The notes below the pieces were generated by a model that saw only the letters and a list, made by a program, of their open reading frames with translations, had not been told where the DNA came from and did no database searches. Below are positions 1-10,576 of a stretch of 64,000 nt of DNA, in pieces; positions within the stretch are counted from its first letter, which is position 1; every line of letters starts with the position of its first letter. The stretch is from NCBI RefSeq assembly GCF_003573695.1, contig NC_039364.1:69088256-69152255 (forward strand), in the 5' to 3' direction. The position numbers and the translations under genes were made by a program. The DNA is from Papaver somniferum (lineage: Eukaryota; Streptophyta; Magnoliopsida; Ranunculales; Papaveraceae).

Positions 1-532
1 CCTTGCAGAGGGATTCCGTGGAGCGATTGTGTGTATAAACAACACTCAAAAGTGGACCTTGATCTAAGAGTCTAACTAGTAGGATCAACCTATAAATTCA
101 CAAAAGATAAAGCATTTGATTAGATTACACCTTGAGTGATCTACTACTTGGTGGTTCGTTGAATAGAATCAGGTAGGCGAGAAGTTCTGTATCCAGTGAT
201 ATAAGGAGTTTAGGGGATAACACTGATCTAGCTGTTATTCTACGGTTGGTGATAATCAGTGATTAACGACAAGTAGGCAATTATAATAACTCATTGACGG
301 TTTATATACGAAGAAGGATTCCTCGATCATATCTCTCTCTATTGATTACAATACAATTTTATTTGCTTTGATTATTTACTTTGCTCACAATCTAAAACAA
401 AACCCCCCTTTGTGACACTTTGACAACTAAAACTCACTGCTCTTCATGGGAACGATCCTTACTTCCATTATATTACCAGTTAATTGTGTGGAAATAAGAT
501 TATTAATTTGATTGCACTTACGACAACCATCA
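1..532 (+). repeat. 5' LTR of Athila-1, 3'-terminal part
   Basis: Direct repeat of 9264-9795, ending in CATCA immediately before the spacer and primer binding site. If the 3' LTR start at 8260 is right, about 1 kb of this LTR lies before the window. Confidence 0.92.
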
Positions 533-537
533 AATTT

Positions 538-555
538 TGGCGCCGCTGCCGGGGA
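538..555 (+). promoter_or_regulatory. Primer binding site of Athila-1
   Basis: TGGCGCCGCTGCCGGGGA follows the LTR end (532) after five bases. It closely resembles the TGGCGCCGTTGCCGGGGA site, complementary to a tRNA 3' end (usually assigned to tRNA-Asp), used by many plant Ty3 elements. Confidence 0.85.
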
Positions 556-663
556 GCAGTCGGTAGCTTTAGTTGTTATTTTTATTAGTTTTAATCTTGT
601 TTTTTTAGAATTTCTTTTTAGTTTTTAATTTCGTTTTCTAGAATTTTGTTTTCAGGTACTTAA

Positions 664-1962
664 TCTCTGGCACCGAAAGAATGGGAATACCATAGGTGCG
701 GAATCCAAACTCGTAGGGGAACGGTGTTACAAGCACATCCACAGTTGCAAGAAGAACCTTCTACATCAACAATGGTAGGCGGTACAAATAATCCACCACC
801 TCCACCTGCGGATAATAAGTTAAGAGAGTTGACATCTCCATGCTTAGATTCGCAACCACTGTGTATTACAATCACTAACCCAGTGGAGATGAAGTTAAGC
901 TTACTTCATCATATGCCAAAGTTCAAGGGACTTCCAGGTGAGGATCCGAATCGTCATCTTCGACAATTTCAACAAAAGATGACTAGTCTTAGGCAAAGTA
1001 CCGAAGACAATGATACGCCAATGCTGCAAGCCTTCCATTTCTCTTTAATAGATTCAGCGGAAGAATGGTTGTATTACCTTCCCCCAGGGAGTATTACAAC
1101 ATGGGCGGAGATGAAAAAACTATTTTTAGAGAAGTATTTTCCTGCTTCTAAGGCATCCTCTGTTCGTAAAAAGATTAGTGGTATTCTTCAGATTACTGGG
1201 GAATATCTTTATGAATACTGGGATAGGTACAAAAATTTTGTGGCAAGTTTCCCTCACCACAACATATCTCCAACACTCATCATTCAATATTTCTACGAAG
1301 GATTACTTCCAGAGCAACGAAATTTGATTGATGCAGCCGCTGGTGGTTCACTTACTGAGAAGACAATCTCGCAGGCGACTAGTTTGATCGAGAGTATGGC
1401 TTCGAATGCTCAACAATTTTATACCAGACATGACTCAAATGTCAGAAGAGTTAGCAATATGGAAGAAACTTCGCAACCAGAGCAACGAATGAACAACATG
1501 GAGAAGGTAATACAAAGGATGGAAGCAATGATCATTCCTTCATATGAAGATGAAGCTGAGGTAAATGCTATATTTCCTAATCAGAGGCCCAGGTATGATC
1601 CATATTCTAGTACTTATAATCCTGGTTGGAAAGATCATCCTAATTTCAGTGTTGCTAACAAGAAAGATGCAGCTCCTAATCCACATGCAAGACAGGGTGG
1701 TTTTCAACAACAGTTTCAGCAACCACAACAACATCAAGCACAGAATACAGATTCATCTGTAGACGATAAGTTCAATAGCATCTTGCGAACTATGCAGAGT
1801 TTTGCTTCTTCTAATGAGGCTATTAAAGAAACAGTAATGAAAAATCAACAAAAGAACGATGCTGCCATTAAAGATTTGCATACTCAGATTGGGCAATTGG
1901 CAACAAATATGAATCTTATGAAGGCTCATGCGTCTACAACACTCCCATCACAACTTTTGTGA
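664..1962 (+). pseudogene. gag: Athila-type gag, C-terminally frameshifted
   Basis: The frame is open from 664; its first ATG is at 772, so the true start is uncertain. The product resembles the Athila Gag capsid region: a K-F-x-G-L-P-G-E-D motif, then a stretch with EEWLYYLPPGSITTW, LFLEKYFP and a tyrosine-rich EYLYEYWDRY, then the conserved YFYEGLLPEQ region. The C-terminal third is Gln/Asn-rich. The frame ends at a TGA at 1960-1962, but sequence typical of the next Athila segment (NPKEHVNAVSLRSGRQ) continues at once in another frame, so a 1-base indel near 1955 broke it. Gag would form the virus-like particle that packages the element RNA. Confidence 0.88.
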
Positions 1963-3079
1963 ATCCAAAAGAGCACGTCAATGCAGTATCTCTAAGAAGT
2001 GGGAGACAAACTGAAGAGCCACATCAACAAAAAGAGGTTAGTAACGACATCGAAAAGGAAGTAGAAGAGGAAACCGTCCCAAAGGAAAAGCAACCTAAAA
2101 CGGCCAACCTAAGGACATGGTTCCCACTTTTACCATACCACCTCCTTTTCCTAGTCGTTTTACTAAATCCAAGAAGAAATCTCAAGACAAAGAGATCATG
2201 GATATTTTCAGCAAGATACACATCAACATTCTATTTATTGAGGCCATCAAAACTGTACCCAGGTATGCCAAGGTTTTGAAGGTTTTGTGTACAAGGAAGG
2301 ATAGCTTGATTACTAATGAGATCACTCAAGTGGGCGAAAGTGCCACAACTATGTTACTTATGAAGATTCCTACAAAGTGTGAAGATCCTGGTGGCTTCAC
2401 AGTTCCCGTTACCATTGGTAACCGACTATTCGAGCGTGCTTTGCTTGATTTGGGAGCATCCATAAGTGTTACGTCAGCCGATGTTTATGATTCTTTGAAT
2501 CTTGGACCTTTAAAAGAGGCAAAGATTACTATTAAATTGGCTAACAAGTCCAATATATATCCTAAGGGAGTCGTGGATGACGTGTTAGTTCAAGTGAATC
2601 AGTTAATCTTTCCGGTTGATTTCTATATTGTGGATATGCACAATGGAGATAATTGTTCATCTACTTCGTTACTTCTTGGGAGACCGTTTATGAAAACTGC
2701 AAAGACGAAGATTGATGTTGATAGCGGTGCACTCACTATGGAATTTGATAAGGAGATAATACGTTTTAATATTTTTGAAACCATGCGCTATCCTAGTGAT
2801 GTTCACTCAGCTTTCTCCATTGATGTTATTGGTTCGTTAGCACAACAAATGTTTGAATTGAATGCTGAAGATGAACTTGGAGTTTTGTTACGGAACAGTA
2901 TTGATTTGGACGTTCACGGGCAACCGAACCTAGACGTTAAGATAACCAAAGAGCTAGTGGATATGTGTGGTGCTTTAACAGCACTACAAGAAGCAAAAAC
3001 GGGTAATATTTCTTATATTTCTTTACCCATAACTAATGAGGTTCCATTACCTTCTATTGTGCAAGCATCGAAACTATAA
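1959..3079 (+). pseudogene. Athila gag-pol linker and aspartic protease, frameshifted
   Basis: The first ~50 codons (from 1959) give the acidic linker. Around 2105-2117 the frame shifts again into an ORF running to 3079. That ORF carries PPFPSRF, KEIMDIFSKIHINI and then the retropepsin-like region: ALLDLGASISV, with D-L-G-A-S in the place of the usual D-T/S-G-A as in Athila relatives, followed by LLGRPFMKTAKTKIDV. The family's protease cleaves Gag-Pol. A TAA at 3077-3079 interrupts pol just before the RT-connecting segment, where homologous pol sequence continues in the same frame. Confidence 0.85.
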
Positions 3080-5260
3080 TTGAAGCCACTTCCAGACCAC
3101 CTAAAGTATGCGTACTTGGGTGATAAAGAAGAACTTTCGGTTATTATTGCAAAGAACCTCACCCCAATACAAGAAGAACGTCTCCTTAGGGTTCTGAAAG
3201 AGCACAAAACGGCTATTGGTTGGACAATTGCTGATATCAAAGGCATTAGTCCATCCATGTGAATGCATAGAATCCTAATGGAAGATGATTTTAATCCAGT
3301 ACGTGATGCCCAGCGTAGGCTTAACCCCCCCAATGATGGAGGTCGTGAAGAAAGAGATCCTCAAATTGCTAAGTGTGGGGGTGATTTACCCAATTTCTGA
3401 CAACAAATGGGTTATCCAAGTTCAGGTGGTACCTAAGAAAGCAGGTGTCACTGTTGTTAGAAATCAAGACGATGAACTTGTTCATACAAGAGTTCAAACA
3501 GGATGGAGAATGTGCATAGACTACAGAAAGCTTAATGCCGCAACCCGAAAGGATCACTTTCCTTTGCCTTCCATTGATTAGATGTTAGAGAGGTTAGCGG
3601 GACATTCATATTATTGCTTTTTGGAAGGTTATTCGGGCTACAATCATATTGATCAACATCGGGGATCCACGCGATACACCAGTAGAAAGATGTATGTTCT
3701 AATAGACCTTGCAATCCATAAAGGAAGCTACGGCATATGTGGTTCAAAATCCTACTCAAGACTTGAATTCGAGAGGATATCATGGTTTACATACATTGGT
3801 ATCTCATACTAAGGAGCTTCCTCACGTGGGCAGATAGGTTGGAGGCATAAAAGCCTGACGAGCATTCCGTTGGTTTCCGGTCTGGCCGTTGTTTGGCTCG
3901 TACCCAGCTGAACGGATAATAATCAAAAAAGTAAAGTGTTCAATTGGAACATGAAAACGTGACTGAATTGGTCCTAGTTACTCTTCGGGACGGAGTGGAA
4001 TAAGGGAGGAGATTATCGAACAGGGATCCAATGACTTTTAAAGAGTTGAACGAGGAGCCGTATATTGCACCGGAGGATCAAGAGAAAACTACTTTCACTT
4101 GTCCTTTTGGTACGTTTGCCTATAAACAGATGTCATTTGGTCTTTGCAATGCGCCTGCCACTTTTCAGAGGTGTATGATTAGTATATTTTCTGACTATGT
4201 GGAACGCATAATTGAGGTATTTATGGATGATTTTAGTGTTTATGGTGATTCATTTTATTTTTGTTTACAAAATCTTGAACTTGTACTTAAAAGATGCATA
4301 TACACCAATCTTTTTCTTAATTGGGAGAAATGTCACTTTATGGTAAACCATGGCATAGTGCTTGGTCACATTGTGTCCTCTCGAGGGCTTGAAGTTGACA
4401 AAGCAAAGATAGATTTGATAAAAAAACTTACAATATCCCACTTCGGTGAGGGAAATTCGTTCTTTTCTTGGTCATGCAGGTTTTTACAGGCGGTTTATCA
4501 AGGATTTCTCCAAAATCTCAATGTCAATGTGCACATTATTGCAAAAGAGGTTATTTTTGACTTCAACAAGGAGTGCAAGGATGCCTTTGATAAATTGAAA
4601 GAATTGTTGACAACTGCACCAATTATCAAGTCACCGGATTGGAGTTTGCCATTTGAGTTAATGTGTGATGCAAGTGACTATGCAGTTGGACCTGTTTTGG
4701 GTCAAAGAGTAGACAAGCTGTCTCATGTGATTTATTATGCATCTAGGACCCTAAACGATGCACAAATCAACTATTCTAGCACCGAGAAAGAATTTTTGGC
4801 TATAGTGTTTGCACTAGAAAAATTTAGATCCTATATAGTGGGTTCAAAAGTGGTTGTATATTCTGATCATGCAGCACTTAAGTACCTATTAAAGAAGAAA
4901 GAAGCTAAGCTAAGACTAATACGGTGGATTCTACTATTACAAGAATTTGATTATGAAATCAAAGATAAAAGAGGTGTTGAAAATATTGTTGCTGATCACC
5001 TTAGTAGACTTGTTGTTTCCGAAGAAGAACTTCCTTTACAAGATCGTTTTCCAGACGAACAACTTTTCTCAATTGAAGATTTAACACCTTGGTACGCGGA
5101 TATAATGAACTACTTGGTTACAAGACAAGTACCTAGTACAATGTCTAATTTTCAAAAGCTTAAGCTTAAGAAAATAGCCAAGCAGTATGTGTGGGATGAG
5201 CCCTACTTGTGGAAATACGGTTCTGATCAAATTATCCGCAGGTGCATACCTAATTCTTAA
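3080..5260 (+). pseudogene. Athila reverse transcriptase and RNase H, disrupted
   Basis: The pre-RT segment (LKPLPDHLKYAYLGD, AIGWTIADIKGISPS) ends at a TGA at 3260-3262. A frameshift follows, and RT resumes with LLSVGVIYPISDNKWV and CIDYRKLNAATRKDHFPLP, to a TAG at 3579-3581. After GYSGYNHI the gene is split by ~410 foreign bases (3652-4061). RT then continues with [19 protein letters not shown], the palm motif FMDDFSVYG (metal-binding DD retained), and RNase H with [21 protein letters not shown] and the YSDHAAL-ADHLSR block. A TAA ends the frame at 5260. It would copy element RNA to DNA and degrade the RNA strand, but cannot make an intact protein. Confidence 0.9.
3652..4061. other. Foreign insert in RT, possibly a mitochondrial group II intron fragment
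   Basis: These ~410 bp interrupt RT between GYNHI and APEDQEK. The hexamer ATATTG occurs on both sides (3646-3651 and 4062-4067), as expected of a short target duplication. Unlike the flanks, the insert has no long open frame and is locally GC-richer (around 3820-3900). Its right end reads ...TTGAACGAGGAGCCGTAT, which matches the linker and first strand of domain V (GAGCCGTAT) of plant organellar group II introns; the preceding GGATCCAATGACTTTTAAAGA also looks like that context. I infer organelle DNA captured during break repair. The source of 3652-3815 is less clear. Confidence 0.6.
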
Positions 5261-6382
5261 TTTCAATCTATTCTTACCTTTTGTCATACTTATGCATGTG
5301 CTGGTCACTTTGGTTTTAAACATACCGCTTTGAAAGTACTTGAAAGTGGATTTTATTGGCCTTCCCTATTTGAGGATGCGTATTTTTTTTTTGCAAATCT
5401 TGTGATCAATGTCAACGAACGGGAAATCTAGGTGCTCGAAATCAAATGCCACTCACACCAATTCTTGTTGTTGAAGTATGTGTGGGAAATTGATTTTATG
5501 GGTCCTTTTGTCAATTCTAATGGGAAATTTTATATACTTCTTGCTGTGGATTATGTTTCAAAATTGGTGGAAGCTAAAGCCACCCCTACTAATGATTCTC
5601 AAGTTGTTTGTGAGTTTTTGAAGGAATATATCTTTTCTAGACATGGTACACCAAGAGTGGTTATCAGTGACGGAGGCTCGCATTTTCAGAAATCCTTCCA
5701 TGCTTTACTCAAAAAGTAGAACATAACACACAAGGTTGGTACGCCGTATCACCCACAAACTAGTGGGCAAGCCGAAATCTCAAACCGTGAGATTAAATCC
5801 ATTCTTGAGAAAACCGTGAACACTACACGGAAAGATTGGAGTTATAGGCTTAATGATGCATTATGGGCATATAGAACGGCGTACAAAACACCGATTGGTA
5901 TGTCTCCATATCGGTTGGTTTATGGAAAAGCTTGTCATCTTCCGGTTGAAATTGAACACAAGGCATATTGGGCGATAAATATGTGCAACATGGATTATGA
6001 CAATGTCGGGAAACGAAGGAAGTTACAACTCAATGAGCTAGAGGAGATACGTAATGATGCGTACGAGAGCTCTCGTACATACAAGGAAAAGACGAAACTT
6101 TCCCATGACAAGGTGATTTCTCGAAAAAAAATTGTTGTGGGTCAAAAAGTTCTTTTATTTTATTCTCGTCTTAAACTATTTCCTGGTAAGCTATGGTCCA
6201 GATGGATTGGACCGTATGTTGTTACTAATGTTTATTCACATGGCACAGTTGAAATTTCTAGTCTTAGAGATGAAACAAATTTGAAGGTGAACGGACATAG
6301 ATTGAATCCATATTATGAAAGCATTGCTTATGTGGATATCGATGTGCAAGTATTTCGTGATTATCTCCCTCTGGAGGAGTAA
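5261..6382 (+). pseudogene. Athila integrase, two frame breaks and one stop
   Basis: The N-terminal HHCC zinc-finger region lies at about 5270-5430 (CHTYACAGHFG, then a CKSCDQC-type pair readable only after a shift at the poly-T run near 5385). The frame returns near 5480. The catalytic core has WEIDFMGPF (first D), [10 protein letters not shown] (second D) and, beyond a TAG at 5717-5719, [11 protein letters not shown] (E), which is the D,D-35-E set. The last segment runs from about 5816 to the TAA at 6380-6382 and contains [29 protein letters not shown] and a C-terminal [13 protein letters not shown] DNA-binding fold. Integrase would insert the cDNA; this copy is dead. Confidence 0.88.
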
Positions 6383-6958
6383 TTGAAAGGATGCCAAGTC
6401 AGGCTGACGACGTTAAACCAAGCGCTTAATGGGAGGAAATCCATAGGTGTTGTATCTTTATCCCTTTTGTTTTTAATTTTCTTAGTTTTTCATATCATAT
6501 TTTGCATTCCCATCTTAGATTTTACAAGTCCTATATCTATAATGAAAGTTTTGACGAATTATCGTCAGAAAATTATGACTGCGCACTTGTAACAAAAATA
6601 GCTCTCGAGTCTTCATACGGAGTCCGATTTGAGTGGTTGACACCAAATTTTAAATAGGACGGACTTAACTTTCTTTTCCAAAAAGAAAATCTGAATTTAG
6701 AGTCTGTTAAGTTGGAGAGATAGGCATGGACATTTGAGTTTCGGAATTTTTCCAGAACTTTTTCAGATTGCATGTCAGTCAGTCCAGAGGCCATCAAAGT
6801 TAGACCGTTTTTCGAAACATTATTCCCTTTTGACACGTTATATAAAATACGTAGGTGAACAACTTTCGTTTAGGATGTTTTTCCTAGTTTCCTATCCTTT
6901 GGTACGGTTTTTGAGTTTTTCAGGGATGTTATGTCATAAATCAGAATTTTCGGTTTTC

Positions 6959-6996
6959 AACATTGAGGACAATGTTGAGTTTAAGTGTGGGGGAGC
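6959..6996 (+). promoter_or_regulatory. AGGA-loop hairpin plus internal polypurine-like tract
   Basis: AACATTGAGGACAATGTT forms a perfect 7-bp stem with an AGGA loop (6959-6976). A few bases later comes TTTAAGTGTGGGGGAG. The same hairpin and G-run recur at 29723-29757 (D) and, on the other strand, 49072-49104 (E). The G-rich tract resembles a polypurine primer for plus-strand DNA. The role is inferred. Confidence 0.6.
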
Positions 6997-8065
6997 ATTT
7001 AGTGTTATACTTTATGCATATACACATAAAAAAAAATCATAATCTTTGATTTCTTGCATTCTTGAGACTTAATATTTTGAAGTTAATTATGAGCTATTTA
7101 GGATGACACTCTAAACCTTTTTAAGGTTGAAACAGTTCTTACGGATGAGTTCCACTTTATCAATTCCATAATCCTTAATTAATATATACGTTCATAATTG
7201 AATGCGAAACTAAGCTATGCTAGTCGTTTGAAAGAGTCATCCTCGCAATTAATCATTACTGAATCACTTTCTTTTTATTTTTGCAGTTTTATGTTTCTCT
7301 AAAGTGATTTGGTGGGATCCAGATACTGCCGTGGATGTTGTAGAAAGGTAATCACTGGTTGAGTATATAAAATCCCCATAAGAAAATTGTCTTACACTCT
7401 TAAAGAGTAAATATTGAGCTGGGAAAAAAAAGAGGCTCATCTTCATTTATCGACACTAATAAATGATAGGTCCGGAATCGCGGATAATCATAGTCGATGA
7501 AAACAAAAACCATATCATCATTATATAGCAAGTCAAAGAGACTATTGATGAGATTCTTGACACTTTGATAGCAGTATGTGTGAAACGTTGTCCCTGTCTC
7601 CGTCGCCTAGACAAGCGTGGAATGCAGGATCCAAGACAACTATCATGTACTTGATGAAAAGGAACATGCTCTTAGAGTATCTAATCATGTGGTCGAGTTA
7701 AATGGGAGCTTCTCTCAACTAGTGCGCTATAAATATATTCCCTTTAACGACATTCATACAAGTATTTTTGGTAACATCTTTCACTTAAGTCAACATTTGC
7801 ACACTTCACTTTTCTATTTCCATTTTCTTATCTATCCATGTGACTTCGGTATGCGAGGTTGTGACAAACGTTGCAACAAGTACGATGACTATCTTAGTTG
7901 AGTTTTGCAATCAGGTTGAATGACATACGTAAGTAATTGCTTATGTGTGATGATTGGAATGTATGTGAGATTCTCGTAGATAAAGAACATAAGCAAGCTA
8001 ATTATTTGGCTTTCTACTTTGTGTCTATCCTTAGCGGTTCTTCCAAGGAAATAAATTGGAGTAGG

Positions 8066-8140
8066 TTTTGTGGGTATACCTCTTGTAAACCCTCACGAGA
8101 CTATAACTCGTCCACTAGGGACACCTAGGGGTTTAAAGGC
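8066..8140 (+). other. 3' untranslated block shared with D and E
   Basis: TTTTGTGGGTATACCTCTTG, then GTAAACCCTCACGAGACT and ACTCGTCCACTAGGGACAC. D has the first half at 25167-25210 and 30578-30624. E has the second half on the '-' strand at 48013-48092. No frame runs through it. Confidence 0.6.
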
Positions 8141-8240
8141 CTGTTATTCATGCTAAGAGTAACTGTATCCTCAACGAGATGGAGTTGTTGTATTTAGGAT
8201 TAGTTTTATTTAGTTTTATCGAGGACTAGCAAAATCTAAG

Positions 8241-8259
8241 TGTGGGGGAATTCGATAAG
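8241..8259 (+). promoter_or_regulatory. Polypurine tract before the 3' LTR of Athila-1
   Basis: TGTGGGGGAATTCGATAAG abuts the LTR start at 8260. A GAGGACTAGC motif lies just upstream (8221-8230), as in element D. Such tracts prime plus-strand DNA synthesis. Confidence 0.75.
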
Positions 8260-9795
8260 TGCATGATTCATATGATTTTAGTGTCCATTCCATACTTGTT
8301 TTAGCTATTATTCTTGCATATTTTCGTATTATTACTCTTGTTTCTCTTGTTTTCCTATAATAGGTGAATCATCCTAAAAAGATCTACAAAGTTCTGAAAA
8401 TATCTAGGAAGATAAGTATTCCAAGTATCCAAGTGCCCAAGTCCAAGAGAAGTGGAAGAAAAGCGACGAAAAGGAGTAAAAAACGCTCAAAATCAAGAGA
8501 AGGGCCAAATACCAATCTTAACTCATTAAAATTAAGGATTTCTCATCACCATATTGAATATAATTGAAATATAAAAAGAATGAGGTCATTCCGAGTTCGG
8601 ATGAAGAAGTTGTGGCCAAAACAGTTCTTATCGAATACCGAAGATAATGCAGTCCGCGAACTGGGTTCGCAGACTTAATTCCGAAAATTTCTGCTGGATT
8701 TTGAAGTTTGCGGACTGGGTTCGCTCACTTATCAAAGGTAAAACGTGTATTCACATCTTGGAACACCTAAGGGCATGTTTGGGAACGTTATTTCGTTATT
8801 TTGGGTCGGATTCTTGAACCAAACCCAATACGTGAAGGCCAAGCAATGTAAACATATAAAAAGGTATTAGGTTATGTGAAATATATCATACATCATATAT
8901 CATAAGGTCACGAAATTGTTAGGGTTTGGAGAGAAGAAACATCACACGGAGCGATTATCAATCGTAACGTTATCTCTTACTTTTCTCATATGTATATCAT
9001 GGATGTTTCTACATCCATGAGTAGCTAAACACCTATTGATTGAGGATGAATTCTAAGTTGTAAACAAGATTTGAGTTATTATATAATCTACTTTGAAGTT
9101 CTTCATATGATTATCGTTTGTTTATACTAATTAATATTTATGATTGATTGATAGATTGTCTAGGTGGCCAACTGGATTGATTTATTGATTTGATCTATTG
9201 CAAGTATTGAGTTAGGAGATAAGTAATCTTCGAATAACCTTTACACAAGTAGAGAACACAAGACCTTGTAGAGGGATTCTGTGGAGCGATTGTGTGTATA
9301 AACAACACTAAAATGTGGACCTTGATGTAAGAGTCTAACTAGTAGGACCAACCTATAAATTCACAAAAGATAAAGCATTCGATTGGATTACACCTTGAGT
9401 GATCTACTACTTGGTGGTTCGTTGAATAGAATCTGGTAGGCGAGAACTTCTGTATCCAGTTATATAAGGAGTTTAGGGGATATCACTGATCTAGCTGTTA
9501 TTCTACGGTTGGTGATAATCTGTGATTAACGACAAGTAGGCAATTATAATAACTCATTGACGGTTTATATACGAAGAAAGATTCCTCGATCATATCTCTC
9601 TCTATTGATTACAATACAATTTTATTTTATTTGGTTATTTACTTTGCTCACAATCTAAAACAAAACCCCTCTTTGTGACACTTTGACAACTAAAACTCAC
9701 TGCTCTTCGTGGGAACGATCCTTACTTCCATTATATTACAAGTTAACTGTGTGGAAATAAGATTATTCATTTGATTGCACTTACGACATCCATCA
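8260..9795 (+). repeat. 3' LTR of Athila-1
   Basis: It runs from TGCATGATT after the polypurine tract to CATCA, 1536 bp. Its last 532 bp match window positions 1-532. The start is inferred from the tract and the TG dinucleotide. Confidence 0.85.
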
Positions 9796-10576
9796 CTTGG
9801 CTAAGGGTATTAACTTACCGGGTATCTCATTTGTGTATTGACAAAATTTTGCTTGAAGTAAAATCGATGAAAGCTTGGAACGCAAATGAACTTCATGAAG
9901 TATGTGTTTGTAAAATGAAAGAATCCATGGGACTTCCGTGTCTCCACCAAATAGCTCGGTGTGTGGATGGTATTATACCTTTTGAGCATATTTATAGTTT
10001 TTGGAAGCAATTGAGTTTTGAACCTCTCCACACTGATGATCCCGATGAAGAGATTTGGGATACTCCTTACGGGGGAAAATTAGCTGAAAAGTACCGAAGT
10101 GCATATTGAGGTCAAAAGCAAATCATTTACCAAAACTTGATAACAGTACTCCATCCTTTCACCGAGGAGGATCTATTGGAACCGGAAAAGGGTGAGGGGA
10201 AAGGTATAAAAAGTAGCAAATTGACACGAAAAAAGGTGAGAACAAAAAACAAGTTGTTGGCTAACAAAAGAGATCCACCGGGAGTTAAGTATCATGATGA
10301 AAAATACAAAGCAGAAAAGATGGAAATTGAGAAATTGATAAAGTTGGGGGAAGTTAACGTTTCAAGGAAACGTGGTCGTCCGAGTAAAGATAAGGGTGAA
10401 ACAAGTAACCAAAATGATATCCCAAGAGACGTTAAACTCAAAGGGAAGATGTTTCTTTCGCAATAAATGGGGAAACAAATCAAGATGAAGGAAAAAAAGA
10501 CCATATATACGGTGGGAAAAATGAAAATACCTAAAAAGGATAAGGATGGTAAGTACTTGCACCCTACCAATATGAT
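9796..10576 (+). pseudogene. Mutator-like (MULE) transposase, C-terminal part with SWIM finger and AT-hook
   Basis: The frame emerges directly from the Athila LTR, so the N-terminal half lies left of the window. It shows VCVCKMKESMGLPCLHQIA, a SWIM-type C-x-C...C-x-H zinc finger, followed by IPFEHIYSFWKQLSF, the usual post-SWIM segment of MULE/FAR1-like transposases. A basic region has KRGRPSK, an AT-hook (about 10363-10386). Two in-frame stops (10107-10109 TGA, 10464-10466 TAA) interrupt an otherwise continuous frame to the A insertion at 10576. With A removed, the frame runs on into the OTU-like domain at 18741. The family binds transposon ends and cuts DNA; this copy is inactive. Confidence 0.82.

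Larger units (their letters stand above)
6383..8259 (+). other. Non-coding 3' region of Athila-1
   Basis: This is 1.9 kb between the pol stop and the 3' LTR. Only short frames occur and none shows transmembrane or envelope character, so I see no env-like third gene here. It contains a hairpin with a purine tract at 6959-6996, a block at 8066-8140 shared with elements D and E, and the terminal polypurine tract. Confidence 0.75.
1..9795 (+). mobile_element. Athila-lineage Ty3/gypsy LTR retrotransposon (Athila-1), 5' end outside window
   Basis: Positions 1-532 repeat at 9264-9795 with no length change, so the window opens inside the 5' LTR. Between the LTRs lie, in order, a primer binding site, gag, aspartic protease, RT, RNase H, integrase and a 1.9-kb non-coding 3' region ending in a polypurine tract. 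This is the Ty3/gypsy order. The gag and protease wording (LPKFKGLPGED-like, LLDLGAS, LLGRPF) is of the Athila type. I counted about 23 differences over 532 bp between the LTR copies (4.3%), so the insertion is fairly recent, but the coding region has several stops and frameshifts. The 5 bp after the 3' LTR are CTTGG; the matching left target duplication lies outside the window. The element sits inside a MULE transposase gene. Confidence 0.93.

Noticed and set aside
6734..7042. 102-codon frame after integrase, possible env-like gene
   Set aside because: No signal peptide or membrane segment that I can support, and it overlaps the hairpin/purine signal.
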